From Bacillota bacterium (lineage in GTDB: Bacteria > Bacillota > Limnochordia > DTU087), in the NCBI GenBank assembly GCA_012798695.1, contig JAAZMR010000076.1, positions 32,426 through 96,425 on the forward strand: a DNA stretch of 64,000 bases, written 5' to 3'. Shown here one piece after another: positions 26,957 through 35,313 of this stretch. The notes below the pieces were generated by a model. It was not told the DNA's origin, did not search any database, and was given only the letters and a program-made list of their open reading frames with translations. Made by a program: the position numbers and the translations under genes. How positions within the stretch are numbered: the first letter of the stretch is position 1; each line of letters starts with the position of its first letter.

Positions 26957-28726
26957 TTAGCTGGCAGCACCTGCGTGTGGTGTATCTTTCTTCTCATCTG
27001 ATTGTACCGCTTCACCATATTTTAGCCGAGGTACATACTGAGTATGCAGCAGCTTATGGGATTTCTCACCGAGTGGCTCACCCAAGAACTCATCATACAG
27101 CACTTTGACAGCAGGATTCTCATGGGATTTTCTCAGTGGCATGTCCTTATCGGCTGCATAGATACCCGCCATCCGCTTCGCCCGAACCTCGGTATTGGTC
27201 GGGATCGGTTGACCTCCACCGCCGATACATCCGCCGGGGGAAGCCATGATCTCGATGAAATGATACTCTGCTTTTCCTCGCTGTAGCAGCTCCATCAACT
27301 TACGGGCATTGCCTAGCCCATGTGCAACTGCAACTCTGAGGGTGGTACCATCCAAATCTACTGCAGCTTCTTTGATACCCTCTAGTCCTCGTACCTCTGT
27401 GAAATCGAGCTTGTCTAGCGTCCGGCCCGTGACTACTTCGTAAGCAGTGCGTAAGGCTGCTTCCATTACACCACCAGTCGCACCGAAAATCAGTCCCGCA
27501 CCAGTGCTGATGCCCATGGGTGCATCATATTCCCCATCAGGCAGATCACAGAAGTTAATACCGGCTTCCTTGATCATGCGGGCAAATTCTCGTACAGTCA
27601 ATACAATATCTACATCCTGATAGCCACTACTGCGCATCTCGGGCCGCCCTGCTTCAAATTTCTTAGCAGTACAAGGCATGATCGATACAGTGACGATCTT
27701 GGCCGGATCTAGACCGACTTTTTCCGGATAGTAAGTCTTGGCTAGCGCGCCAAACATCTGCTGAGGTGATTTGCAGCTTGATAAATGAGGTAGGAGTGCA
27801 GGGAACTGATGCTCGATGAACTTGATCCAGCCTGGGCTACAAGAAGTGATTAAGGGAAGTTTCCCACCTTGCTCTAGCCGCTGAAGCAACTCATTGGCTT
27901 CTTCCATAATCGTCAGATCTGCCGTGAAATCGGTATCGAAAACAGCGTCAAACCCTAGACGCCGCAGAGCAGTTACCATCTTCCCGGTAACAACCGTACC
28001 GGGCTCTAGCCCAAACTCCTCACCTAAGGCAACTCGCACGGCTGGAGCTGTTTGTACCACCACATGGGTATCAGGATCAGCTAACGCCTCCCAAACTTTC
28101 TCCACATCATCTTTCTCCACCAAAGCCCCCACCGGGCACACCAAAACACATTGGCCGCAATTCGTACAAGCGGTATTGGCCAATTGCTCTTGCCAGGCAG
28201 GTGAAACTACAGTCTCAAAGCCCCGCTCCCGAGCAGCCAGCACGTTCACACCCTGGATATCACTGCAGACATTAATGCAGCGACGACACAGAATGCATTT
28301 ATTGGGATCTCGCACAATCGAAGGGGAAGAGGTATCTATCGGCAAGTGGGAACGAGCCCCTTCAAATCGCACTTCCCGGATATTGAGCTCCTGAGCTAGT
28401 TTCTGCAACTCACAGTTCTGGTTGCGTAGGCAAGTCAGACATTCTTGCGGATGGTCTGACAACAGCAATTCCACGGTTGTCCGCCTGGACTCCCTGACCA
28501 AAGGGGTGTTGGTTCTAACTTCCAGACCTTCACTCACAGGGAATACACATGATGCCTGCAAGCGACCCCTTATTTCTACGACACAGACGCGGCAAGCGCC
28601 GGTCTGGCTAACATCTTTCAAGTAACAAAGAGTTGGGATATGAATGCCAGCAGCTTCAGCCGCCTCTAAGACTGTTGAATTAGCGGGCACTGTCACTTTC
28701 TGACCGTCAATTGTGAGAGTAACCAT
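26957..28726 (-). CDS. hydA: [FeFe] hydrogenase catalytic subunit HydA
   Basis: 589 residues. N-terminal [2Fe-2S] domain (C34, C45, C48, C60), a His-Cys3 [4Fe-4S] site (HPQECLTCLRNQNC, residues 92-105), a two-cluster ferredoxin domain (CILCRRCINVC, CTNCGQCVLVCP), then the H-cluster domain: L1 TSCSPGW (294-300), SSCKSPQQMFG, L2 MPCTAKKFE (350-358), L3 MASPGGCIGGGGQP (494-507). L3 has Ser496 where the family has a cluster-binding Cys. No C-terminal [2Fe-2S] extension as in Thermotoga. Partner of HydB and HydC in an NADH/ferredoxin-linked, probably bifurcating enzyme. Confidence 0.95.
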   Translation of the reverse strand: MVTLTIDGQKVTVPANSTVLEAAEAAGIHIPTLCYLKDVSQTGACRVCVVEIRGRLQASCVFPVSEGLEVRTNTPLVRESRRTTVELLLSDHPQECLTCLRNQNCELQKLAQELNIREVRFEGARSHLPIDTSSPSIVRDPNKCILCRRCINVCSDIQGVNVLAARERGFETVVSPAWQEQLANTACTNCGQCVLVCPVGALVEKDDVEKVWEALADPDTHVVVQTAPAVRVALGEEFGLEPGTVVTGKMVTALRRLGFDAVFDTDFTADLTIMEEANELLQRLEQGGKLPLITSCSPGWIKFIEHQFPALLPHLSSCKSPQQMFGALAKTYYPEKVGLDPAKIVTVSIMPCTAKKFEAGRPEMRSSGYQDVDIVLTVREFARMIKEAGINFCDLPDGEYDAPMGISTGAGLIFGATGGVMEAALRTAYEVVTGRTLDKLDFTEVRGLEGIKEAAVDLDGTTLRVAVAHGLGNARKLMELLQRGKAEYHFIEIMASPGGCIGGGGQPIPTNTEVRAKRMAGIYAADKDMPLRKSHENPAVKVLYDEFLGEPLGEKSHKLLHTQYVPRLKYGEAVQSDEKKDTPHAGAAS

Positions 28727-28753
28727 TCTCTTCGCCCCTTTCTGTTCGTCGAC

Positions 28754-30547
28754 CTAGCGCTTATCAATGGCATCAAACGGGCACTTCTCCTGACAGGCAC
28801 CACATTTAATACAACGCTCTGTATCAATATGGTGTGGTTCCCGTCTCTTGCCACTAATAGCATCCACCGGGCAAACCTTCGCGCAGAGGCCACAACCCCG
28901 GCACAACTCTGGGTCGATGACGAACTTCAATAAAGCTGCGCAATGACCGGCCGGACAGCGTTTTTCCCTAATATGGGCTTCATATTCATCACGGAAGTAA
29001 TGGAGGGTGCTGAGAACCGGGTTGGGAGCCGATTGGCCCAGCCCACATAAGGAGCCAGCCTTGATGGTATTGGCCAGGGCTTCTAGTTTCTCAATATCCC
29101 CCTCTTCACCTTTCCCCTCGGTGATTCTAGTCAAAATCTCCAGCATCCTGGTAGTACCGATTCGACAAGGTGTACATTTGCCACATGACTCATCACGCGT
29201 GAAATCGAGGAAGAAACGGGCGATGTCCACCATACAGGTATCCTCGTCCATCACGATTAATCCACCAGAACCCATCATAGAGCCGACCTGTTTGAGGGAC
29301 TCATAATCCATGGGTATATCCAAATGCTCTGCAGTCAAACACCCACCGGAAGGGCCACCGGTTTGAGCCGCCTTAAACTGCTTACCATGAGGGATACCGC
29401 CACCAATCTTAAATACGATCTCCCGCAAGGTAGTACCCATAGGCACTTCTACAAGACCGGTATTATTGATATCACCGGCGACAGCGAATACTTTCGTCCC
29501 CTTGCTCTTTTCGGTGCCTATCTGGGAGAACCACTCGGCTCCATGGAGAATAATCGGACAGATATTGGCATAGGTCTCCACATTGCTCAGCAATGTGGGC
29601 TTGCCGAAAACACCCTTAACAGCTGGGAATGGCGGTCGTGGACGGGGTTCTCCTCGTTTGCCCTCGATAGAGGTCAATAAAGCCGTTTCCTCTCCACAGA
29701 CAAAGGCTCCCGCGCCTACCCGGATATCAATATCAAAACTAAAATCCGTACCAAAAATATTCCGGCCCAAAAGACCATATCCCCGGGCCTGCTCTAGAGC
29801 CATGGACAGCCGTTCAACTGCCAACGGATACTCTGCCCTAACATAGACAAAACCCTGCTGGGCACCGACGGCATAACCAGCTATAGCCATGGCTTCAATG
29901 ACTGTATGAGGATCGCCCTCGAGAATACTGCGGTCCATAAAAGCACCAGGGTCACCTTCGTCGGCATTGCAGACCACGTATTTCTCATTCCCCGGAGCCT
30001 TGAACGTGAACTCCCACTTTAGACCGGTCGGAAAACCTGCTCCGCCACGGCCCCTCAAGCCGGCTTTCTTGATCTCCTCAATCACCTGCTCCTGGGACAT
30101 CTCACTCAATACTCTACCCAGAGCCGTATATCCATCACGAGCAATATATTCTTCAATGACTTCTGGATTGATCACACCGGTGTTTCTCAAGGCAATTCGA
30201 TGCTGCCGGCGGAAGAAATCCATTTCCTCGGCTCGTTCGATCAGTTCTTCACTCTGAGCCGCTTTATACAAGAGCCTGCGAACAACACGACCTTTAAGGA
30301 AGTGCTCATTGACTATCTCTCTGGCATCATCCGGACTCAGCTTTTGGTAGAATACACCTTCTGGGTAAACAATCATCACTGGACCCAGATCACAAGTGCC
30401 GATACAGCCTGTCTCCACTACCTTGACTTCCTCTGTAAGGCCTACCTTCTCCAGTTCATCCTGGAGGGCAGCTTCAACTTCCAAACAGTTGGAAGAAACA
30501 CAGCCGGCGCCGGCGCATACTAGAACATGTGTGCGATATACTGCCAT
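28754..30547 (-). CDS. hydB: Hydrogenase subunit HydB (NuoF-like, FMN/NADH-binding)
   Basis: 597 residues. N-terminal thioredoxin-like [2Fe-2S] domain (CAGAGCVSSNC...CIGTCDLGP), a NuoF core with GLRGRGGAGFPTGLKW (NADH/FMN loop), CNADEGDPGAFMDR and GAGAFVCGEETALL, the N3-type [4Fe-4S] motif ESCGKCTPCRIG with distal Cys in GSLCGLGQ, and a C-terminal two-cluster ferredoxin domain (CRGCGLCAKVCP, CIKCGACQEKCP). This is the flavin subunit where NADH and ferredoxin electrons meet. The ATG has GGGGGAG upstream. Second gene of the operon. Confidence 0.96.
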   Translation of the reverse strand: MAVYRTHVLVCAGAGCVSSNCLEVEAALQDELEKVGLTEEVKVVETGCIGTCDLGPVMIVYPEGVFYQKLSPDDAREIVNEHFLKGRVVRRLLYKAAQSEELIERAEEMDFFRRQHRIALRNTGVINPEVIEEYIARDGYTALGRVLSEMSQEQVIEEIKKAGLRGRGGAGFPTGLKWEFTFKAPGNEKYVVCNADEGDPGAFMDRSILEGDPHTVIEAMAIAGYAVGAQQGFVYVRAEYPLAVERLSMALEQARGYGLLGRNIFGTDFSFDIDIRVGAGAFVCGEETALLTSIEGKRGEPRPRPPFPAVKGVFGKPTLLSNVETYANICPIILHGAEWFSQIGTEKSKGTKVFAVAGDINNTGLVEVPMGTTLREIVFKIGGGIPHGKQFKAAQTGGPSGGCLTAEHLDIPMDYESLKQVGSMMGSGGLIVMDEDTCMVDIARFFLDFTRDESCGKCTPCRIGTTRMLEILTRITEGKGEEGDIEKLEALANTIKAGSLCGLGQSAPNPVLSTLHYFRDEYEAHIREKRCPAGHCAALLKFVIDPELCRGCGLCAKVCPVDAISGKRREPHHIDTERCIKCGACQEKCPFDAIDKR

Positions 30548-30627
30548 TGCTCATTACTCCCCCTTCACTTCAGCCCAATCCTTCTCCACCCCTGCCGGTA
30601 GCTCTGCAGGGAGGACCCCTGTTTCCA

Positions 30628-31155
30628 TCAGGCCTTGCCGTTCTTCTCAGCCTGAATATACTTGTCCAGTATTCCAGGTATATCTTCTGGTGTTAACCGT
30701 CCGTAGACATCGTCACCAATGGTCATGACTGGTGCCAATCCACATGCACCGACACAGCGAGTCACTTCTAGTGTAAAAAGACCATCGGGGCTGGTCTGGT
30801 TAATATCGATGCCCAACTGTTTCTTCAGCTCTTCCAAGACTAAAGCTGAACCTTTGACATAACAGGCTGTTCCCAGACAAACCCCAACCTTGTACTTCCC
30901 CTGAGGTTGTGATGTGAATAAGGAATAGAACGTGATTACTCCATCAATCTCGCTTAAGGGAACATCTAGACCTTCGGCGACTAGCACCTGTACATCATGG
31001 GGTAGATAGCCAAAGACTTCTTGGGCTTGGTGCAAGACGGGGATCAAAGCCCCCGGCTGTCCAGCATATTGGGCAATAATGTCGGCCAGCTTCTGGTAGC
31101 GATCATCCTGAGCCCTTAACGACTGGCACTGGCATCCTTTGATTGCGGCTTCCAA
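30628..31155 (-). CDS. hydC: Hydrogenase subunit HydC (NuoE-like)
   Basis: 175 residues from a TTG at 31155, which has GGAG nine bases upstream and yields a NuoE-like length; a longer frame with ATGs further 5' runs through the operator hairpins and has no ribosome site. Thioredoxin-like [2Fe-2S] protein: helical start (YQKLADIIAQYAGQPGALIPVLHQAQE), VITFYSLF, then the four Cys in VCLGTACYVKG and CVGACGLAPVM. It passes electrons with HydB. First gene of hydCBA. Confidence 0.93.
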   Translation of the reverse strand: MEAAIKGCQCQSLRAQDDRYQKLADIIAQYAGQPGALIPVLHQAQEVFGYLPHDVQVLVAEGLDVPLSEIDGVITFYSLFTSQPQGKYKVGVCLGTACYVKGSALVLEELKKQLGIDINQTSPDGLFTLEVTRCVGACGLAPVMTIGDDVYGRLTPEDIPGILDKYIQAEKNGKA

Positions 31156-31234
31156 CTTAACTCTCTCCTTCCCCTCATCGCCATACAACATGCACCAGTT
31201 GGCAATTTTGTAGGCATTTAGCACAATAAACTGC

Positions 31235-31317
31235 AATACACCCCATCCGGTTTGGGGTGTATTATTAGTGAAAGTGATAGTAATCACTTTCTTTTCAGTA
31301 AAAAGGGGCATCGCCCC
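31235..31317 (-). promoter_or_regulatory. Hairpin-rich leader of hydCBA (possible attenuator)
   Basis: Downstream of the predicted promoter, on the minus strand, GGGGC-GAT-GCCCC is followed by TTTTT (31317-31300), an intrinsic-terminator shape. Next come a palindrome GAAAGTGAT-AGTA-ATCACTTTC (31270-31291) and an 11-pair repeat AATACACCCCA/TGGGGTGTATT (31235-31263). The terminator could end transcripts from lgt, or attenuate hydCBA. The leader is about 195 bases to the hydC start. Confidence 0.55.
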
Positions 31318-31350
31318 CGAAACCCGGTAAGCAGTATTGACGCAACCTTA

Positions 31351-31384
31351 CTGTGAATTATATCACAAGTCGCTCCTGCCACAA
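31351..31384 (-). promoter_or_regulatory. Promoter of hydCBA with Rex-type operator
   Basis: On the minus strand TTGTGATATAATTCACAG (31368-31351) matches the Rex consensus TTGTGA-N6-TCACAA with one mismatch at the last base. The central TATAAT (31362-31357) is itself a consensus -10, with TTGTGG (31384-31379) 16 bases upstream as -35. Rex binding would occlude the promoter. Rex senses NADH/NAD+ and commonly controls hydrogenases and fermentative genes in Firmicutes. The inner TGTGA-N6-TCACA would also fit a CRP/FNR-family protein. Confidence 0.7.
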
Positions 31385-31455
31385 TATACACTATCATATA
31401 ACACTAATCAGTGTCAACGCCTTCCAGCCCCATCCCCAAAGGCTCAAATATCGGT

Positions 31456-32247
31456 CTAGCTTTGCTTTTCTCCCGTTTTCGCCACTCTCGATCCAGTAGT
31501 GTCACCGATACTGCGGGTATGTTGTTCGATCAAGTAGATCGCCAATCCTGCTCCGATAATCACTAGGAAACTGAAGGCCTGAGCCACCTTGATGGGCCCA
31601 AATAGCAGCTGACTTTCACGGAAAATCTCCACGAAACTGCGCAACAGGGAGTAAAGTATGAGGTAAACGAATCCCAAATAGCCATCAAAACGTCCGTGAT
31701 TACGCCTCCGATATAAGTATATAAATAGAACCAAGTTCAATACTGAAGCATATATCTGAGTGGGATGTCGGTAACTTGGATCACCCAGGGCTGCAGGCAG
31801 TCCAATCGGTAGGTCGGTTACATAGCCATAACAGCAACCATTGAGTAAGCAGCCGATCCGGGCTATGGCTGTTCCCAAAGCTATGGCCGGTGCCACGAGA
31901 TCTGCCATCTTCCAGGGACTAATCCGCCTATGACGGCAAAACCAGATACCCGCGGCCACACCAACTATGAGGCCACCATGGAAGGATAATCCCCCCTCCG
32001 ACAGACGAATAATCTCTGCAGGATGCAGACGGTAGTAGGGAAACTCCAGCAAGACAAATCCTAACCGGGCTCCCACCAATGATGATATGCAAGCTAGTAA
32101 TGACAAGTCCACCACATGATCTGGGTCTATGCCATGCTGCGCGGCAGTCCTAGCTGTGAAATACGTAGCTACCAGAAATGCCAGGGCCAAGAAAAAGCCA
32201 TAAGCATGGATATTCAGAGGGCCCATCTGCCATAGTATCGGTCTCAT
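31456..32247 (-). CDS. lgt: Prolipoprotein diacylglyceryl transferase
   Basis: 263 residues, about seven membrane helices. Moves diacylglycerol from phosphatidylglycerol to the lipobox Cys of prolipoproteins. The family motif HGGL is in LSFHGGLIVG and the signature region reads ARIGCLLNGCCYG (usual GRxGNFxNxE), followed by RHPTQIYAS and a last cytosolic Arg-rich segment. Three in-frame ATGs lie within 12 bases; I use the last (32247) because GGGGATGA precedes it, but this is uncertain. Confidence 0.93.
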   Translation of the reverse strand: MRPILWQMGPLNIHAYGFFLALAFLVATYFTARTAAQHGIDPDHVVDLSLLACISSLVGARLGFVLLEFPYYRLHPAEIIRLSEGGLSFHGGLIVGVAAGIWFCRHRRISPWKMADLVAPAIALGTAIARIGCLLNGCCYGYVTDLPIGLPAALGDPSYRHPTQIYASVLNLVLFIYLYRRRNHGRFDGYLGFVYLILYSLLRSFVEIFRESQLLFGPIKVAQAFSFLVIIGAGLAIYLIEQHTRSIGDTTGSRVAKTGEKQS

Positions 32248-32331
32248 ATTCATCCCCATCCACAGGTTTTTCTAAGTAATTATAACACACCTGTATCCAA
32301 CGCAAATAGCGGTTAAGCGATACTTGTCAAC

Positions 32332-32982
32332 CTAAGCACCCGAAACTTCTTCTGCATCTTCCCATCGAATTCTGTAGTAACTACCTATGTGGGCAGCAAT
32401 CTCCTGCCAATTCTCCACACGATAGATGCCTTTCTTCATTTGGTACCGAAGATTATGAGGAGCCGTCATGAGCAGAGCCCTGGTCCCATGATTGTGAACA
32501 TCCAGACAGTTTTCCCAATAATCATCAACGAACAGCTCCACTCCCAGGTGCTGGCAAAGCTTCCCCTTATCATCTGCGAACCACAAGTCTTTGTATCCAA
32601 AATCGTGCTTGGCCAACCATTGCCGCGTAATTTCCTCATAGCAGGTCTGTCGGGCGGTGATCAAATGGATGACAAACCCCATTTTGTGCAATTGGCCAAG
32701 CAGCTCCCGGCAGCCGGCCTGTGGTTTTACCTGTCGGAATATGCTAGGTGCTCTCTCCTGCATAAATTCATCTACTCTATCTAGCGATAGCCCATAGGCT
32801 GTAGTAAAAGAGAAACTAGGTTCCAGCAATCGCAGTTCGGGGAAATATGCTTCAATCTCCCGCTGCCAAATGTTTTCACCCTCCACTATTTCATCGGTGA
32901 GGACACCATCGATGTCAAAACCGATGATGCCACTGTGAGGCCTTTCCGTATTCATGGTTTGATGTATCTTGATCCTCTGCAC
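32332..32982 (-). CDS. HAD-type 5'(3')-nucleotidase (NT5C family)
   Basis: 216 residues. HAD phosphatase: motif I GFDIDGVLTDE near residue 20, motif II Thr in LITARQ, and motif III as FADDKGKLC...LFVDDYWEN. The DIDGVLTDE start and the length match the 5'-nucleotidase, cytosolic type C (NT5C/YqfW) family, which dephosphorylates deoxyribonucleotides. The start is GTG with AGAGGTG five bases away. Stands alone; substrate range is inference. Confidence 0.8.
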   Translation of the reverse strand: MQRIKIHQTMNTERPHSGIIGFDIDGVLTDEIVEGENIWQREIEAYFPELRLLEPSFSFTTAYGLSLDRVDEFMQERAPSIFRQVKPQAGCRELLGQLHKMGFVIHLITARQTCYEEITRQWLAKHDFGYKDLWFADDKGKLCQHLGVELFVDDYWENCLDVHNHGTRALLMTAPHNLRYQMKKGIYRVENWQEIAAHIGSYYRIRWEDAEEVSGA

Positions 32983-33066
32983 GCTTTCACCTCTGTCAGC
33001 TGATTTCGCTTATATCCTTTCGCAGCTATCACTCCAGGTTGGCTTTCATAAAGCCATGCTAACCCC

Positions 33067-33095
33067 TTGATAAACTTCCTTAGAAGGAGTAATAT
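33067..33095 (+). promoter_or_regulatory. Promoter of the FmdB-family gene
   Basis: TTGATA (33067-33072) and TAATAT (33090-33095) with a 17-base spacer; the start codon is 39 bases downstream. A small TGGCTTT-CAT-AAAGCCA hairpin lies just upstream, between the divergent genes. Confidence 0.6.
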
Positions 33096-33133
33096 AAAAT
33101 TTGGTTATCATCACAGAAGGGAGAGTGCTAATC

Positions 33134-33361
33134 ATGCCCACTTACGAGTATTCATGCGAAAAGTGTGGACACTTCGAGACCTTCCAGAAAATCACCGCAG
33201 AACCTCTTGAGGAATGCCCGGCCTGTGGTGGTCCAGTCCACCGCCTAATTAGCAAAAACGGCAATATCATCTTTAAAGGATCCGGGTTCTATGTCACAGA
33301 TAACCGACCTTCTTCTCCCGGTGGTTCTAAGGAAACCTCGGCTGATGATAGAGCATCTTGA
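33134..33361 (+). CDS. FmdB-family zinc ribbon protein
   Basis: 75 residues. The start MPTYEYSCEKCGHFETFQ and the second knuckle CPACGGPVHRLIS, then FKGSGFYVTD, are the FmdB regulatory-protein signature; two CxxC pairs should bind one zinc. These small proteins were first linked to formamidase/formate regulation in Methylophilus but are widespread with no settled role. ATG at 33134 chosen over an upstream GTG because the family begins MPTYEY. Confidence 0.92.
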   Translation: MPTYEYSCEKCGHFETFQKITAEPLEECPACGGPVHRLISKNGNIIFKGSGFYVTDNRPSSPGGSKETSADDRAS

Positions 33362-33562
33362 TGTTGACGTACTGCAACCGCTGTAGGCCTTGGTTGCGTC
33401 CCAACAGTTAAAGGCGAGAGATAAGGCTTCCCCCTTACAGCATTATGACTTGGTTTCTTCTGCGTGGAGAGGGGATTCTCCTCCCGCCTTCCCCATACTA
33501 TATGATCGCGTTTTCTACCTGCACGATGCCGTTAGAGCACCAGCGGAAAGGAGGTATAAGGT

Positions 33563-33877
33563 GTGCTTGTCCTTTTAGTAGCAGCTGGTTTGGGCGCGCT
33601 TGTGGGCTGGAATGGGCTGGTGCCTGACTATTGGCAAAGTTATATACCTAGATGGAGCCGAGGGTTCTTGCTTCTCATGCTATTTGCCCTGGGTGCCAAA
33701 CTAGGTGCCAGTACAGAAGTACATTCCCATCTACCAGCTCTTGGGCTAAAAGCTTTAGTGATTAGCCTGGCTACCATGCTGGGCAGCATATTGGCTGCAG
33801 TCATCATCGCTCCCATTCTCGGTGATCACGCTTCAGAGCCGGATACTGCTCTGCCCATGGACTCAACATCTGGCTAG
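33563..33877 (+). CDS. LysO-like exporter, N-terminal half
   Basis: 104 residues with three membrane segments (LLVAAGLGALVGW, FLLLMLFALGAKLG, LVISLATMLGSILAAVIIAP). It corresponds to the first part of LysO (YbjE, DUF340), the E. coli lysine exporter of about 300 residues. Start is GTG, eight bases after GGAGG. It stops 48 bases before a second gene for the rest of the protein, which has its own ribosome site, so this is a genuine two-gene layout rather than a frameshift. Some Clostridia also have split LysO. Confidence 0.78.
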   Translation: MLVLLVAAGLGALVGWNGLVPDYWQSYIPRWSRGFLLLMLFALGAKLGASTEVHSHLPALGLKALVISLATMLGSILAAVIIAPILGDHASEPDTALPMDSTSG

Positions 33878-33925
33878 AGACCAACCCGGCTGCAATGGTG
33901 CTTTGCCTCAAAGAAGGAGAAAACT

Positions 33926-34525
33926 ATGCTGACTGTTCAGATACTGATTACTCTTGCTCTCGGCATTTTCTGTGGAAAGCTGTATCCAGCAGCACGACTT
34001 TGGCAAGCTGCCGATTCGATTACTGCTCTTGCTTTGTATGCCCTGCTTTTTCTCATCGGTATAGAATTGGGCCAGAACCGTCAAATCTGGCATCAGATTA
34101 GTACCCAGGGTTGGAGGATACTACTTCTACCTTGTGCCATCGCCACAGGTACCCTGGCAGGAGGCGGCCTGGCTGGCTGGCTGCTGGCGATACCTGTACG
34201 TAAATCTCTGGCGGTATCCTCTGGTTTTGGCTGGTATAGCCTGGCTAGTGTGATGATCAGCCAGATGGGATATGTCGAGCTAGGCGCACTGGCATTTTTG
34301 GTCAATATCCTACGTGAGCTGTTAGCTATGCTCTGTATACCTTTGGTAGCTCGTTATCTGGGCAGTATACCAGCTATTGCCCCCGGAGGAGCTACTGCCA
34401 TGGACACCACTTTGCCCCTGATCGCCGAGGCCACTAATAATGAGGGAACGGTAGCAGCCTTTCTTAGTGGTGCTATCCTGTCTGCCTTGGTCCCAGTGCT
34501 CATTCCCTTTCTAATCGCCGGTTGA
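33926..34525 (+). CDS. LysO-like exporter, C-terminal half
   Basis: 199 residues, five to six membrane helices. The conserved core of LysO is here: LFLIGIELGQN, AVSSGFGWYSLASVMI, NILRELLAMLCIP, GGATAMDTTLPLI and the final ILSALVPVLIPF. Substrate in E. coli is lysine and its analogues. AAGGAG lies six bases before the ATG. The 3' end overlaps the convergent nth gene by 26 bases. Confidence 0.88.
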   Translation: MLTVQILITLALGIFCGKLYPAARLWQAADSITALALYALLFLIGIELGQNRQIWHQISTQGWRILLLPCAIATGTLAGGGLAGWLLAIPVRKSLAVSSGFGWYSLASVMISQMGYVELGALAFLVNILRELLAMLCIPLVARYLGSIPAIAPGGATAMDTTLPLIAEATNNEGTVAAFLSGAILSALVPVLIPFLIAG

Positions 34526-35198
34526 CCGGTGAATGCAAAACCTCTCCCTGTTCACTTTGACTACTCATGCATAAATCAATCAGCTGGCATTCCCGGCAGC
34601 GGGGGCGTCTTGCTTTACAGATTTGGCGACCATGGTGAATCAGAAGATGGTGGGCATCACTCCAATTTTCCCGGGGAATCACATTTTTCAGTCCTTCCTC
34701 TACTTCTCTAGGGGTTTTGCCCTGTGCCAAACCTATCCGATTGCTCACCCTAAATACATGAGTATCTACCGGCATGGCGGGTTGGCCGAAAGCATTGCTG
34801 AGAATGACATTGGCGGTCTTACGGCCCACTCCGGGCAAACGCACCAGGCTCTCGAAGTCTGCAGGTACATCGCCACCATAGTCAGCCAACAGTACCCGAC
34901 ACGTTCCGATGATATGCTGACTCTTGTTACGAAACAATCCACACTCACGAATCTCAGCCTGTAATTGCTCCTCACCCAAAGAGAGAATAGTCTCCGGTGT
35001 ATTGGCCCGGCCAAATAAGCGCTCTGTCACAGCGTTTACCCGTAGGTCTGAACATTGGGCTGATAAGATAGTGGCAACCAGGAGCTCAAAAGGTGTGGTA
35101 AAGTTGAGACCACACCTGGCTTCGGGATATGAGTGCTTTAGCCGAGTAAGAATTTCTGATACGACAGTTTCGGGCAAATTTCCCTGGGCTGCATGCAT
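34500..35198 (-). CDS. nth: Endonuclease III
   Basis: 232 residues. Base-excision glycosylase/AP lyase for oxidised pyrimidines. Helix-hairpin-helix LPGVGRKTANVIL near residue 120 with the catalytic Lys, the Asp in PVDTHVFRVSNR, and the C-terminal [4Fe-4S] ligands C-x6-C-x2-C-x5-C (CKARRPRCRECQLIDLC). About 15 residues trail past the cluster. Start ATG at 35198 gives a normal N-terminus. Confidence 0.95.
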   Translation of the reverse strand: MHAAQGNLPETVVSEILTRLKHSYPEARCGLNFTTPFELLVATILSAQCSDLRVNAVTERLFGRANTPETILSLGEEQLQAEIRECGLFRNKSQHIIGTCRVLLADYGGDVPADFESLVRLPGVGRKTANVILSNAFGQPAMPVDTHVFRVSNRIGLAQGKTPREVEEGLKNVIPRENWSDAHHLLIHHGRQICKARRPRCRECQLIDLCMSSQSEQGEVLHSPVNRRLERE

Positions 35199-35313
35199 GG
35201 AAGCATCCTTCCTTTGACCATATCGACTGACTCAGCAACTGATCACCACATAGCCAAAATGACACACTCTTGCCCCCTCAAGCGTAGCATGAGAAGGTGG
35301 GAGGGGGCTTACC

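Noticed and set aside
31351..31368. CRP-type cyclic AMP site before hydCBA
   Set aside because: TGTGA-N6-TCACA fits, but the flanking T and the hydrogenase context fit Rex better in this lineage; kept only as an alternative.
33362..33562. Lysine riboswitch before the split lysO genes
   Set aside because: The 200-base gap lacks the conserved L-box core as far as I can read it.
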